A stretch of DNA of 64,000 bases. Origin: Chryseobacterium sp. CH25 (GTDB taxonomy: Bacteria; Bacteroidota; Bacteroidia; Flavobacteriales; Weeksellaceae). Positions 53,084 to 61,703 of the stretch are shown piece by piece. The position numbers were made by a program, and so were the translations under genes. The notes beneath the pieces are model-generated. The model made no database searches, was not told the DNA's origin, and worked only from the letters and a program-made list of their open reading frames with translations. The stretch spans positions 441,501 through 505,500 of the forward strand of contig NZ_NRQT01000002.1 of NCBI RefSeq assembly GCF_004119455.1, given 5' to 3'. The first letter of the stretch is position 1. Every line of letters starts with the position of its first letter.

Positions 53084-54607
53084 TTAAAACGTTATCCCTA
53101 TGCTTGCACCTACAAAATTATTATTATTTTTCTGGACTTTTTGGGTCTGGTATTGCGCGCTTACAAAGAATGCAGGCAGTTTATCCAGTTTAAAATCATA
53201 TCTTACCGAGGCTCCTAATGTTGTAATATCACTAGCCTGGAAGATATAGTCCTGAAGTACCCATTCATCAACAGCCGCATTTCCTGTGGTGTTTAAAGCA
53301 TTGATGGATTGGTTCACTATTCTTTTATTGAAATAAGGTTGGAATGTAAATGCCTGGTTATTGTTAATCTGTTGTTTGTAATCAGCATTAAGCCCGAAAT
53401 AGGAGTATGTGAATTTCTGTCCTGAGTTTGGGTAAAGTCTACGTTCTTTTATTTCTTCATACCCCAAGAAAGGAACTGCTGTAATTGAGAAATTCTCCTG
53501 GTTGTACTGATAAAAACCTTTAAGAGAGGCTGTGTAATTTTCTCTGCGATAAGCTTCTCTTTTGAAGATTTGGGTCATTATCGCGGTATTCATAGAATAG
53601 CCATATTCAGAGCCTGTTTTTCGGGATGTAACATATCCTGCTGATAAACCAACGCGGTGTTTATCATTAATATTAAAGAACTTTGCTCCTTCCAATTCAA
53701 ACTTTTCATTTTTCAGATCAGAAATGTTATGGTTTTCGTTGGAATTATCATTGTAACTTTTAATATTGCTGGATTTTCCCATTGAAGCCTGAAGGTAGAA
53801 ATCTCTTCCTTGTTGGTTGGAAATTTGAATTCCTCCTTTATAAGCAAATTCTTCGAAAGTATTGGCCGGGCGAGTTCCTCCATTAAACAAATAATTAGAG
53901 AAGCCAAGTCCTGACATGAGATATACATAAGGTCTGCCCAAAAGGCTTTGAAACTGGATTGAATTATTTTGAGTGTATTTATTAAATTCACCAAAAACTC
54001 CAACTTCATACTCTCTGAAGACTTGGTAGTTTACACCAGCATTTATCTTTAGATCTGAAGTTGTGCTTTTCATCCTCGGATCTTTTGAACGGTATCCCAT
54101 CTGTGCAGAATAACTTACCTGTCCGGCAACGGTCCAACGGTTTATTTTTTCAAGATATCCTCCGGCAAACTGATATCGTTCCAGATTTAATTTTCCGCCA
54201 ACGGAATCTGAAGTAATATAAGGTGCAATACGGTCATAATCTAACGTTTCGTTCCAATTGACGATGCTGGTTTTTAAGTTCTGATAACTTGCGCTTCCCC
54301 ATACAAAACGGTTAGGCTTTAGCTTTTGAAAAGATTTCGCTTTTATTGTCAGTCCTTTATTTCCATTTCCCAGTTGTTGACGGTAAATGTTATCTTTATT
54401 ATCATGATAACCGACGCTAAATTCTGAAAATGAAGAATTACTATAACCCGACATGGATGCCGGGTTATAATAAAATGTATTTTTAAAATCTCTTTCCTGA
54501 TTATATTGATTATTGAGCTTTTTGAAAAGGCTTAGGCTATCCTGAGCCTTTGTACTTAAAGAAACCCCAATCAATAATAAGCAGAAAAATGTTTTTGTTT
54601 GTAACAT
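53084..54607 (-). CDS. DUF6850-type outer-membrane beta-barrel protein
   Basis: The 507-residue protein has a signal peptide ending in STKAQ and a body of alternating aromatic strands (for example YRQQLGNGNKGLTIKAKSF, FYLQASMGKSSN) that ends with FVGASIGITF, a typical C-terminal barrel strand. It matches what I know as DUF6850, found next to DUF4876 and TonB receptors in Bacteroidota. No enzyme motif is present. It lies between the DUF4876 lipoprotein (28 bases upstream) and the peroxidase. It may be a porin-like partner of the receptor; function unknown. Confidence 0.75.
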   Translation of the reverse strand: MLQTKTFFCLLLIGVSLSTKAQDSLSLFKKLNNQYNQERDFKNTFYYNPASMSGYSNSSFSEFSVGYHDNKDNIYRQQLGNGNKGLTIKAKSFQKLKPNRFVWGSASYQNLKTSIVNWNETLDYDRIAPYITSDSVGGKLNLERYQFAGGYLEKINRWTVAGQVSYSAQMGYRSKDPRMKSTTSDLKINAGVNYQVFREYEVGVFGEFNKYTQNNSIQFQSLLGRPYVYLMSGLGFSNYLFNGGTRPANTFEEFAYKGGIQISNQQGRDFYLQASMGKSSNIKSYNDNSNENHNISDLKNEKFELEGAKFFNINDKHRVGLSAGYVTSRKTGSEYGYSMNTAIMTQIFKREAYRRENYTASLKGFYQYNQENFSITAVPFLGYEEIKERRLYPNSGQKFTYSYFGLNADYKQQINNNQAFTFQPYFNKRIVNQSINALNTTGNAAVDEWVLQDYIFQASDITTLGASVRYDFKLDKLPAFFVSAQYQTQKVQKNNNNFVGASIGITF

Positions 54608-54635
54608 AATTTACTGTTGAATATCGAACGGTATT

Positions 54636-55859
54636 TTAGTGAACAATACCGTCTTTTAAACTTGGTTGAGCGTCTTTCACGAAGTCATTAGATGAGTTAT
54701 TGGTATCCAGATAAAGGTTTCTACCATTCGTCATCTGTCCGTTTACCTTACGTCTTACTGATTTTCCGAAACGGGTAGGGTCTTTATCAATAGTTCCTAC
54801 AGAAGTCCATCCACCATCAATACTTGCAGAAGTTAATGTCTGGGCAAATTTTGAAGAAATACTGTTGTTTACCCCATCAATAATCCATGAATTAGGAATG
54901 GAATACGCTTTTTTTGCAGTAACTCCACCAGCACTGTTGATATAAGTATATTCATAGGTGTTTTTTTTCAGGAAGCTTTCTTCATTTTCATCGAATGGGA
55001 AACGTGCAATCACATAACTTTCAAAACCACGATCATGTAAAAAGAACATATTAAAGTTCATTTGTGAATAGATCACTTTTGCATTGGGAACAGAAGGGTT
55101 ATCTACTTGTCCTAATGCAGGATTGTTAGAAGGGTATTCAAAGTTAGCATTGTGAAGGTCGTATGCTGTACTGGTTTGAGCTTTATGATTGATTGCGTTG
55201 TCTGCAATAACGATGAAATCTCCAGGCTGTACAGGGTATTGAGTACCAGAACCGGGAAGTACCATCACTGCTTTTACCGGGAATGATAAGTTAGCATTAT
55301 ATGGAGTAGGATTTTTATCTTCTACAGTCAGGAATTCAGATTGCCCAATGATTAGTTTGTCAGCATATAATACTTCCTTGGTATTATTGGTTAACTTAAA
55401 ATAACGGCTTGAGTTATAGTTTTTACCCTCAACTGTTTTAACTCCTGTAAAGAAAACTTCTTCAATGATAAAGTCATCATGGAATTTTTTAATAATGATT
55501 GGAATATTAAGTTTGGTAGCAGATAAAGCAACGTCGGTTTGAGCCATAGCTCCGGCTGATACTTCTTCATTACCGGAAATAACAGCACCATTTACTGTAA
55601 TTTTGTAAGAACCATAGTCCAAAGGCAAAGAATATGTATTGACATTTTTAATGCTTTCTCTTATTACAGTGCCGGTATTTACTTCCCTGATCTCAATATC
55701 TAAACTTTTATAAGTTGAGATATTTTCACCAGAGAAATTTAATGTTAAAACTCCTTTTTGAGTAGTAGTAGTTCCGAAATCATCACTAGTACATGATGTT
55801 ACTGTAAATGTTGTGGCCATCATAGCGGCTAAACTTAGTAGTAAAACTCTTTTTTTCAT
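54636..55859 (-). CDS. DUF4876 surface lipoprotein
   Basis: The 407-residue protein has a lipoprotein signal ending in VTSC (Cys23), followed by TSDDFG. After an Ig-like or CarboxypepD-like N-terminal domain (residues 35-130) comes a segment YFKLTNNTKEVLYADKLIIG and VQPGDFIVIADNAINH that resembles a lamin-tail-type fold. The pattern fits DUF4876. It lies 19 bases after the TonB receptor gene, a position where SusD-like or other substrate-binding lipoproteins usually lie, so it may be the surface binding partner of the receptor. The ligand is unknown. Confidence 0.78.
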   Translation of the reverse strand: MKKRVLLLSLAAMMATTFTVTSCTSDDFGTTTTQKGVLTLNFSGENISTYKSLDIEIREVNTGTVIRESIKNVNTYSLPLDYGSYKITVNGAVISGNEEVSAGAMAQTDVALSATKLNIPIIIKKFHDDFIIEEVFFTGVKTVEGKNYNSSRYFKLTNNTKEVLYADKLIIGQSEFLTVEDKNPTPYNANLSFPVKAVMVLPGSGTQYPVQPGDFIVIADNAINHKAQTSTAYDLHNANFEYPSNNPALGQVDNPSVPNAKVIYSQMNFNMFFLHDRGFESYVIARFPFDENEESFLKKNTYEYTYINSAGGVTAKKAYSIPNSWIIDGVNNSISSKFAQTLTSASIDGGWTSVGTIDKDPTRFGKSVRRKVNGQMTNGRNLYLDTNNSSNDFVKDAQPSLKDGIVH

Positions 55860-55878
55860 GATATTTTTTTGATATATA

Positions 55879-58632
55879 TTAAAAATTGTAGTTCAATTCC
55901 ATTCCGAAATACGGAGTATTGGTTCCTTTTCTGTACACTTTTACATTGTTGAAAGTATAAGGGGCACTATAATTGAAAAGTCTGTTGACAAATAATGAGG
56001 TACGTAGTGCTTTATAAATACTTTTGGTCACTTTAATATTTCCTACCATAGTAAAGGTGTAAAGCCTATCCAGATTATCAGAAACAGAAACGCTTCTTAC
56101 CAGCCATTGTTTATAAGTGTCAGTTCTGTCTGCTTCTGTAAAAGGATGTACTACACCATCTATTCCGTAATAGGAAATAGGTTCAGCAATTCTTCTGTCG
56201 TTCCTGCTATGATCGTATAAACTTCCTTGTATAGAAGCCGAGATAATCATATCCAGACTTGGAAGATAGGTGTCTATAAGAAGGTTGTAATTTATATTAG
56301 AATTCACATAACCGTAATCAGATTGATAGATTCCGTAATAAGGATAAGCTTCTGTTCCAATTGAAGCATTGGGTCTATCGATAATAGGTGTAGAATTTCT
56401 GTACTGGGTTTTGAACCATGCTCCGGTGAAAGTAAATCTGGTGTTAATTGCTTTGATTCTTGGAGAAGTATAACCAAATTCAATTCCTTGTTTTAATGTT
56501 TCACTCCCATTTTCTGTAGTTGTGTATTGGGCAAAAACATTTTTAACATCATAAGGAACGTTTGTTAAATCTGGTCCGTTAGGTGTCCATTGGGTTATAT
56601 CTACTTGAGTGTTATCATATTGCTTATAACTGTGAACAGTAGTTTGGTCCATATTTCGGAAACCATTGTTCATATTTTCTTTAAAATAAGTGATAAAGAA
56701 TTCATTATTTCTGTAAGCTAGATCTAAACGAATTTCCTTTTTAATACTTTTTGCTGCCTGAAGTTCTTTATTTTCCTTTGATTGTATGTAGGTCATAAAG
56801 TTGACATATCGATACTGTTCATCATTATGATAGTAATTCAGCTGAGTATAATCCCAATATTCCTTGTTAGGATAAAGCATCAATAGAGTAAGCTGCTTGT
56901 AGAAAAGACCATATCCTAAGGTAACATCTGTTTTTAAAGGATAGCCATTAATCATGAGATGAGGAAGGTTGTATTGTAAATTTAATCTCGGTTCAGCAAA
57001 AACTTTTTTACTGATCGCATAAGAATTGTCAATCCCCAGATTTTTTGATAATCTCAATCCTGCATACAAGGTGAATTTATGCTGATTAAGAGCGTAGCTC
57101 ATTTGGTCGCCGAAGAAAGCTGCTAATAAGCTGGAGGCGGGAATATCATTGTAAGGTCTTGGCCTTGCTATTCTTGAATTGGCAGAAGGAGGCGTTTTCA
57201 TATCATATTGCATCCCTTTACCATTATTTTTTGAATACCTCCAATCAAGCCCCGCTTCATATTGATGAGTAATTCCGAATGTTTTCTTTGTTCCGTTTGC
57301 CTGGAAGAAAGCCGTGATATCCAAAGGTTTTCCTTCTGTAGAAAATTCTGTGATATAGCGTAGATTCGGAAAATACCCTACATTTTCTCCCTGTTCTGTT
57401 GCCAATGAAAATGAACGGGGACCGGATAACTGAATCAGTTTTATCTGTTCTAATTTTTCAAATCCCTGACGGAGAGCCGTATTTAAAGCAAGTTTATTGA
57501 AAAAAGAATTTTTATCCAGCTGATAAATGAAGTTATTCGTTATGCTGATTCTTTTATTATTGGATTCATATTTATCAGTTGAAGGATAACCATTATCCGG
57601 ATCATATTTTTTATTGTCGATATTAGTGGAAAAATCAATAGTAGACTTCCATTCTAAAGGTCTTGACCATAGCGTGGAGATTTTTTTTGATCGGATAGAT
57701 GCTGTGATACGCTGATAAGTTTCAAAATCATCAGTAGGATTTGATTTTGAATCCAGAAAATCTGCACTTGCACTCAGCTGCCATTTATCATTGATCTTAA
57801 AACCTTTGCTCAGGTAATATTGTTTACTGAATCCATCAGCCTTGAATCTTGCCTGTAAGGGGGACGCTTTTATTCTGCGTTCAATTTTTATCAATCCTGA
57901 AGTAAGATCTCCATATGCTGCTGAAGGAATTCCTCTGATAATTTCTACTTTTTCAATATCGTTGGTGGAAATGGTTCTCATATCAACCCCTGAAGAGGTG
58001 GTCTCTCTATACTTTGGACTATCTAAAAACTGTCTGTTATCTACAGAAACCTGCATATCAGCATTAGTATTGATGATGTTGTCATCAATCATAAACTGTA
58101 CTCCAAGAGATGAAGTGTTGTATTTATCACCCACATAATCTCCGGTGTTCTCACGGAGAGTAGCTTTATTGGTTGTGTTTAAAAAAGGTGCTTTTGAAAG
58201 TCCGCCGGGAAGAAGTTCCATCAGATCTGTAAAACTGGAAGGCTGTAAATGTTGCATAGCCTGTCTGTCTATAACAGATTTAGTAGTTAAACCTTTACCT
58301 TCCTTGGAAAATATTACTACTTCTTCCAGTTTATTAATAGGCTGAAGCTGGATGGTGATGTTTTGTGATGAGGTAAGAACGATATTCAGTTCCTTTTCCT
58401 GAAAGTTAGGATGAAGAACTTTTACATGATATTTACCATTAGGAATAGAAATGTTCGTATGACCATTTTTATCGGTAACTAAAGAGTTTTGATTGATGGT
58501 AACAGAAGCGCCACCTAATTCTTTATTGTTTTCATCAAATACAGTGATATTCAGTTGTGATTTTTCAGTTTGCGCCTGTACAAACTGTGTACAGAAAATG
58601 AAAAAGAAAACAAAAAGTAAAGATCTAGTCAT
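55879..58632 (-). CDS. TonB-dependent receptor with carboxypeptidase-like N-terminal domain
   Basis: The 917-residue protein has a signal peptide (residues 1-20, ending VQAQ), a CarboxypepD_reg-like domain (25-105; GGASVTINQNSLVTDKNGHT), a plug with DLMELLPGGLSKAPF and VEIIRGIPSAAYGDLTSG, and a beta-barrel ending GMELNYNF. It is the first gene of a four-gene operon with a perfect -7 box (58667-58660, TAATTTTG on the minus strand). The associated di-haem peroxidase hints at a metal, haem or redox-active ligand, but the substrate cannot be read from the sequence. Confidence 0.92.
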   Translation of the reverse strand: MTRSLLFVFFFIFCTQFVQAQTEKSQLNITVFDENNKELGGASVTINQNSLVTDKNGHTNISIPNGKYHVKVLHPNFQEKELNIVLTSSQNITIQLQPINKLEEVVIFSKEGKGLTTKSVIDRQAMQHLQPSSFTDLMELLPGGLSKAPFLNTTNKATLRENTGDYVGDKYNTSSLGVQFMIDDNIINTNADMQVSVDNRQFLDSPKYRETTSSGVDMRTISTNDIEKVEIIRGIPSAAYGDLTSGLIKIERRIKASPLQARFKADGFSKQYYLSKGFKINDKWQLSASADFLDSKSNPTDDFETYQRITASIRSKKISTLWSRPLEWKSTIDFSTNIDNKKYDPDNGYPSTDKYESNNKRISITNNFIYQLDKNSFFNKLALNTALRQGFEKLEQIKLIQLSGPRSFSLATEQGENVGYFPNLRYITEFSTEGKPLDITAFFQANGTKKTFGITHQYEAGLDWRYSKNNGKGMQYDMKTPPSANSRIARPRPYNDIPASSLLAAFFGDQMSYALNQHKFTLYAGLRLSKNLGIDNSYAISKKVFAEPRLNLQYNLPHLMINGYPLKTDVTLGYGLFYKQLTLLMLYPNKEYWDYTQLNYYHNDEQYRYVNFMTYIQSKENKELQAAKSIKKEIRLDLAYRNNEFFITYFKENMNNGFRNMDQTTVHSYKQYDNTQVDITQWTPNGPDLTNVPYDVKNVFAQYTTTENGSETLKQGIEFGYTSPRIKAINTRFTFTGAWFKTQYRNSTPIIDRPNASIGTEAYPYYGIYQSDYGYVNSNINYNLLIDTYLPSLDMIISASIQGSLYDHSRNDRRIAEPISYYGIDGVVHPFTEADRTDTYKQWLVRSVSVSDNLDRLYTFTMVGNIKVTKSIYKALRTSLFVNRLFNYSAPYTFNNVKVYRKGTNTPYFGMELNYNF

Positions 58633-58659
58633 TTTTATTTATTCTAAATAAGCAGGTCG

Positions 58660-58667
58660 CAAAATTA
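58660..58667 (-). promoter_or_regulatory. -7 promoter box of the TonB/DUF4876 operon
   Basis: The minus strand reads TAATTTTG, perfect TAnnTTTG, 28 bases before the ATG. No Fur-type palindrome is obvious around it. Confidence 0.5.
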
Positions 58668-58724
58668 TAAAATATAATAATGCTAGCCAATGATTATTTA
58701 GAATAATTTAAAATAAGAAAACAA

Positions 58725-58747
58725 AATTCCGGAAAATACCCGGAATT
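58725..58747 (-). terminator. Terminator of murB
   Basis: AATTCCGG and CCGGAATT form a stem with a seven-base loop; the minus strand continues T-rich. Confidence 0.7.
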
Positions 58748-58771
58748 CTGTTATATAATCTAAAGCGAATG

Positions 58772-59785
58772 TTATATAATATTCACTTCTCGCTCGAGTT
58801 CTATGCCGAATTTTTCTTTAACGGAGTTGATAATTTCAGTGGAGAAGTCAAAAATTTCTTTTCCTGTTGCTTCTCCTGTTGCATTGACGATAACCAATGA
58901 CTGAAGTTTGTGAGAAGCTACATTTCCGATCTGTTTACCTTTCCATCCACACTGCTCAATAAGCCATCCTGCAGGAACTTTTACCATATTTCCATTAGGA
59001 TATCCCTGAATATTTTCGAACTTCTGCTTTAACGCTTCAAACTGAGCCAAAGGAATAGTCGGATTTTTGAAAAAGCTTCCTGCATTTCCAATTTGCTTAG
59101 GATCCGGAAGTTTGCTTTGTCTGATATTAATCACAGCTTTGGAAACATCCTGAATCGTAGGATGCGTAATTCCAAGATTTTCAAGCTCAGATTTAATAGC
59201 ACCATATTCTGTTTTGATGTGGTGATCTTTTTGAGTTAGCTTAAAAGTAACTTCTAAAATAACATATCTTCCTTTTCCTTCCTGCTTGAAAATAGAATCT
59301 CTGTAACCAAACCTGCATTCTTCAAGACCAAAGGTTTTAAGCTCAAGATTTTCCAGATCCAATACCTGGCAGCTCACAAATACATCTTTTATTTCTGTTC
59401 CATAGGCTCCGATATTCTGCATAGGAGACGTTCCTACATTTCCGGGAATTAAAGAAAGATTTTCTAATCCGCCGTAATTTTTATTCAGACAGTACATTAC
59501 GAATTCATGCCAGTTTTCACCTGCTTTTGCGGTAACCAGAATTTCATTTTCATTGAGATTCTGCTCCGTAATGCCTTTAAAATTAAGCTTAATGGCAAGG
59601 CCGTTAAAATCTTTTGTCAACAGAATATTACTTCCGCCTCCTAAAAATAAAAGAGGTAAAGTGTTTTCTTTTGAGAAGCTAAGAGCTTCTTTTAACTTTT
59701 CGATGTTATTAACTTCTGTAAAATATTTTGCTTTGGCATCAACACCGAATGTATTGTAAGGCTTTAAGGAAAAATTTTCTTGCAT
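58772..59785 (-). CDS. murB: UDP-N-acetylenolpyruvoylglucosamine reductase
   Basis: MurB reduces the enolpyruvyl group to lactate in the synthesis of UDP-MurNAc. The 337-residue protein has PYNTFGVDAKAKYF at the start, the FAD-binding LFLGGGSNILLTKDF and LSLIPGNVGTSPMQNIGAYG, and the catalytic Ser in GNAGSFFKNP. The extended type I form (E. coli-like, 342 residues) fits. It begins three bases after the broken lipoprotein gene and may share its transcript. Confidence 0.96.
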   Translation of the reverse strand: MQENFSLKPYNTFGVDAKAKYFTEVNNIEKLKEALSFSKENTLPLLFLGGGSNILLTKDFNGLAIKLNFKGITEQNLNENEILVTAKAGENWHEFVMYCLNKNYGGLENLSLIPGNVGTSPMQNIGAYGTEIKDVFVSCQVLDLENLELKTFGLEECRFGYRDSIFKQEGKGRYVILEVTFKLTQKDHHIKTEYGAIKSELENLGITHPTIQDVSKAVINIRQSKLPDPKQIGNAGSFFKNPTIPLAQFEALKQKFENIQGYPNGNMVKVPAGWLIEQCGWKGKQIGNVASHKLQSLVIVNATGEATGKEIFDFSTEIINSVKEKFGIELEREVNII

Positions 59786-59788
59786 GTT

Positions 59789-60276
59789 TTATTTGTATTC
59801 TTTAGGAAGAATTTTGTCTAGTTGTTCTTTAAGCTGTTGAAGCTGTGTGTAATGTTCCGGATCGGCAAAAGAGTTAACGTAGATATGTGACTTCTTAGGA
59901 GTGCGTATCTGAAAAGTTTCATCAATTCCGTCTACAGACTGTTGGCTTGGTGAACTTTTTATTTTGTCAAGATCTTTAACATTAATAGAGGAGATGAGCT
60001 GCTTCCATGTATCTGTATTGATTGCTGAAGCCCATTCCTGATGAGTTTTGTTGGCAGTAGCACCTTTTTCTGCAAAAACAGAATCTTTGGTAGCTTTAAT
60101 AATCCTGTATTCACCCATAGTACCCCCTATATGAGATAACCTGATAAGCGTTATTTCATTGGGATTTTTAGATGGTACAGGTTGTGATGTTTTTTTTGAA
60201 TCACAGGAAAAAATGCCGACAGCAAAAAGATCGGAAATATGAGTTTCAGATATGCAATTTTTGTTGTCGGCATCAT
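59789..60276 (-). pseudogene. Hypothetical lipoprotein, signal peptide out of frame by one base
   Basis: A 109-residue frame (MGEYRIIKATKDSV ... LPKEYK) lacks a signal. Upstream, MMPTTKIAYLKLIFPIFLLS starts at 60276 in another frame, and the frame of the body extends up to SAFFSCDSKKTSQPV. Adding one base to the run of six (A on the plus strand, 60207-60212) joins them into a 162-residue lipoprotein with lipobox FFSC. No family is recognised. It lies directly upstream of murB. As written, only the short unsecreted form could be made. Confidence 0.72.
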
Positions 60277-60283
60277 TTATAAT

Positions 60284-61489
60284 TTACAGGCTGAATTCTT
60301 CTCTGTACTTTTTTAAAGCTTCTTTCAGAATTTCAGCACTTCTTTTAAGATCTTCTTCTTTCAGTACATAAGCAATTCTTACCTGCTTTTTACCTAATTC
60401 AGGGTTACTGTAGAAACCTCCGGCAGGAGCTACCATGATTGTTTCATTGTTAAGAGAATAAGACTCAAGCAACCATTGTGCAAATTTTTCAGTATCATCC
60501 ACAGGAAGTTCAGCTACACAGTAGAATGCTCCTCTAGGCTTAGGGCATATTACTCCCGGAATAGCATTTAAAAGGTCTACTAAAACATTTCTTCTGTGGG
60601 TATATTCTTCTCTTACTGCTCTGATATAAGCTCCGTCATTCTGGTGAGCCGCTGTAGCTGCAATCTGTCCTAAAAGAACCGGGCTTAATCTTGCCTGTGC
60701 AAAAAGCATAGCTGCGTTACGGATTTTCTGAGAACGGGTAACCATACATCCGATTCTTACTCCGCACATAGAATAACGTTTAGATTCGGAATCAATAACG
60801 ATACAGTTTTCCTTAAGCTTAGGGAAATCAAGGATAGAAACCTGTTGTTTTCCATCGTATACGTATTCTCTGTATACTTCATCAGAGATAATTACGATAT
60901 CATATTTTAAAGCAATCTCAGCAAGTTTCTGAAGTTCCTCACGAGTGTAAAGGTACCCTGTTGGGTTACCTGGGTTACAAATAATGATTGCTCTGGTTTT
61001 TTCTGTAATCTTTTTTTCAAATTCTTCAATTGGTGGCAGGGCAAAACCTGTATCAATAGTAGATGGAACTGCTACTACATTTACATCGAATGTACTGGTG
61101 AATCCATTATAGTTAGCATAATAAGGTTCAGGAATGATTACTTCATCTCCATCATCACACAAAGTTGAAATAGCAAAGTTTAACGCTTCAGAACCACCAT
61201 TGGTAACAATAAAGTTATCCGGTGTAAGATCTGAAAAACCTAAAGAGTGGTAATATTCTGTAAGGGCTTTTCTGTAGTCTAAGTTACCTTCAGAAAGTGC
61301 ATATTCCAATACTTTAAGATCAATGTTCTTTAAAGCATTTAATGCTGTTTCCGGAGTTTCAATATCAGGCTGTCCGATATTAAGGTGATATACTTTTATT
61401 CCTTTCTGTTTTGCTTGTAATGCAAAGGGAACCAGTTTTCTTACCGGCGATGGCGGCATATGCAGTGCTCTGTTTGAAATATTCGGCAT
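60284..61489 (-). CDS. Pyridoxal phosphate-dependent class I aminotransferase (aspartate-type)
   Basis: The 401-residue protein has the class I aminotransferase plan: YHLNIGQPDIETP near residue 34, VTNGGSEALNFAISTL, NPGNPTGYLYTREEL with the conserved Asn, ISDEVYREYVYDG, and the PLP lysine in SESKRYSMCGVRIGC. It fits aspartate/aromatic aminotransferases of amino-acid synthesis; the exact amino donor is not clear. A perfect -7 box (TATTTTTG, minus strand, 61516-61509) lies 20 bases before the ATG. Confidence 0.93.
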   Translation of the reverse strand: MPNISNRALHMPPSPVRKLVPFALQAKQKGIKVYHLNIGQPDIETPETALNALKNIDLKVLEYALSEGNLDYRKALTEYYHSLGFSDLTPDNFIVTNGGSEALNFAISTLCDDGDEVIIPEPYYANYNGFTSTFDVNVVAVPSTIDTGFALPPIEEFEKKITEKTRAIIICNPGNPTGYLYTREELQKLAEIALKYDIVIISDEVYREYVYDGKQQVSILDFPKLKENCIVIDSESKRYSMCGVRIGCMVTRSQKIRNAAMLFAQARLSPVLLGQIAATAAHQNDGAYIRAVREEYTHRRNVLVDLLNAIPGVICPKPRGAFYCVAELPVDDTEKFAQWLLESYSLNNETIMVAPAGGFYSNPELGKKQVRIAYVLKEEDLKRSAEILKEALKKYREEFSL

Positions 61490-61508
61490 TGTTCAAAAAT
61501 TTGTATGA

Positions 61509-61516
61509 CAAAAATA
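61509..61516 (-). promoter_or_regulatory. -7 promoter box of the aminotransferase
   Basis: The minus strand reads TATTTTTG, perfect TAnnTTTG. Confidence 0.5.
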
Positions 61517-61703
61517 GGATTTAATTTCCCAATAATAAAATTAAGAATAAGAAGAAACGGCTCATCATCTGCTTTGAAGGTTGATAATTTTAAAATTTAA
61601 ACTATTGATATTATCTTTATTTTTAATATTATTTATTTATTTGTTAAAAATAATCTTTATTTATTATTGTTTTTTCTTAAATTACCGCCCAAATGTAAAT
61701 AAA

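Noticed and set aside
61581..61703. N-terminal extension of the fibronectin protein
   Set aside because: It is an A+T-rich leader translating to a hydrophobic string; the normal signal peptide starts at 61704.
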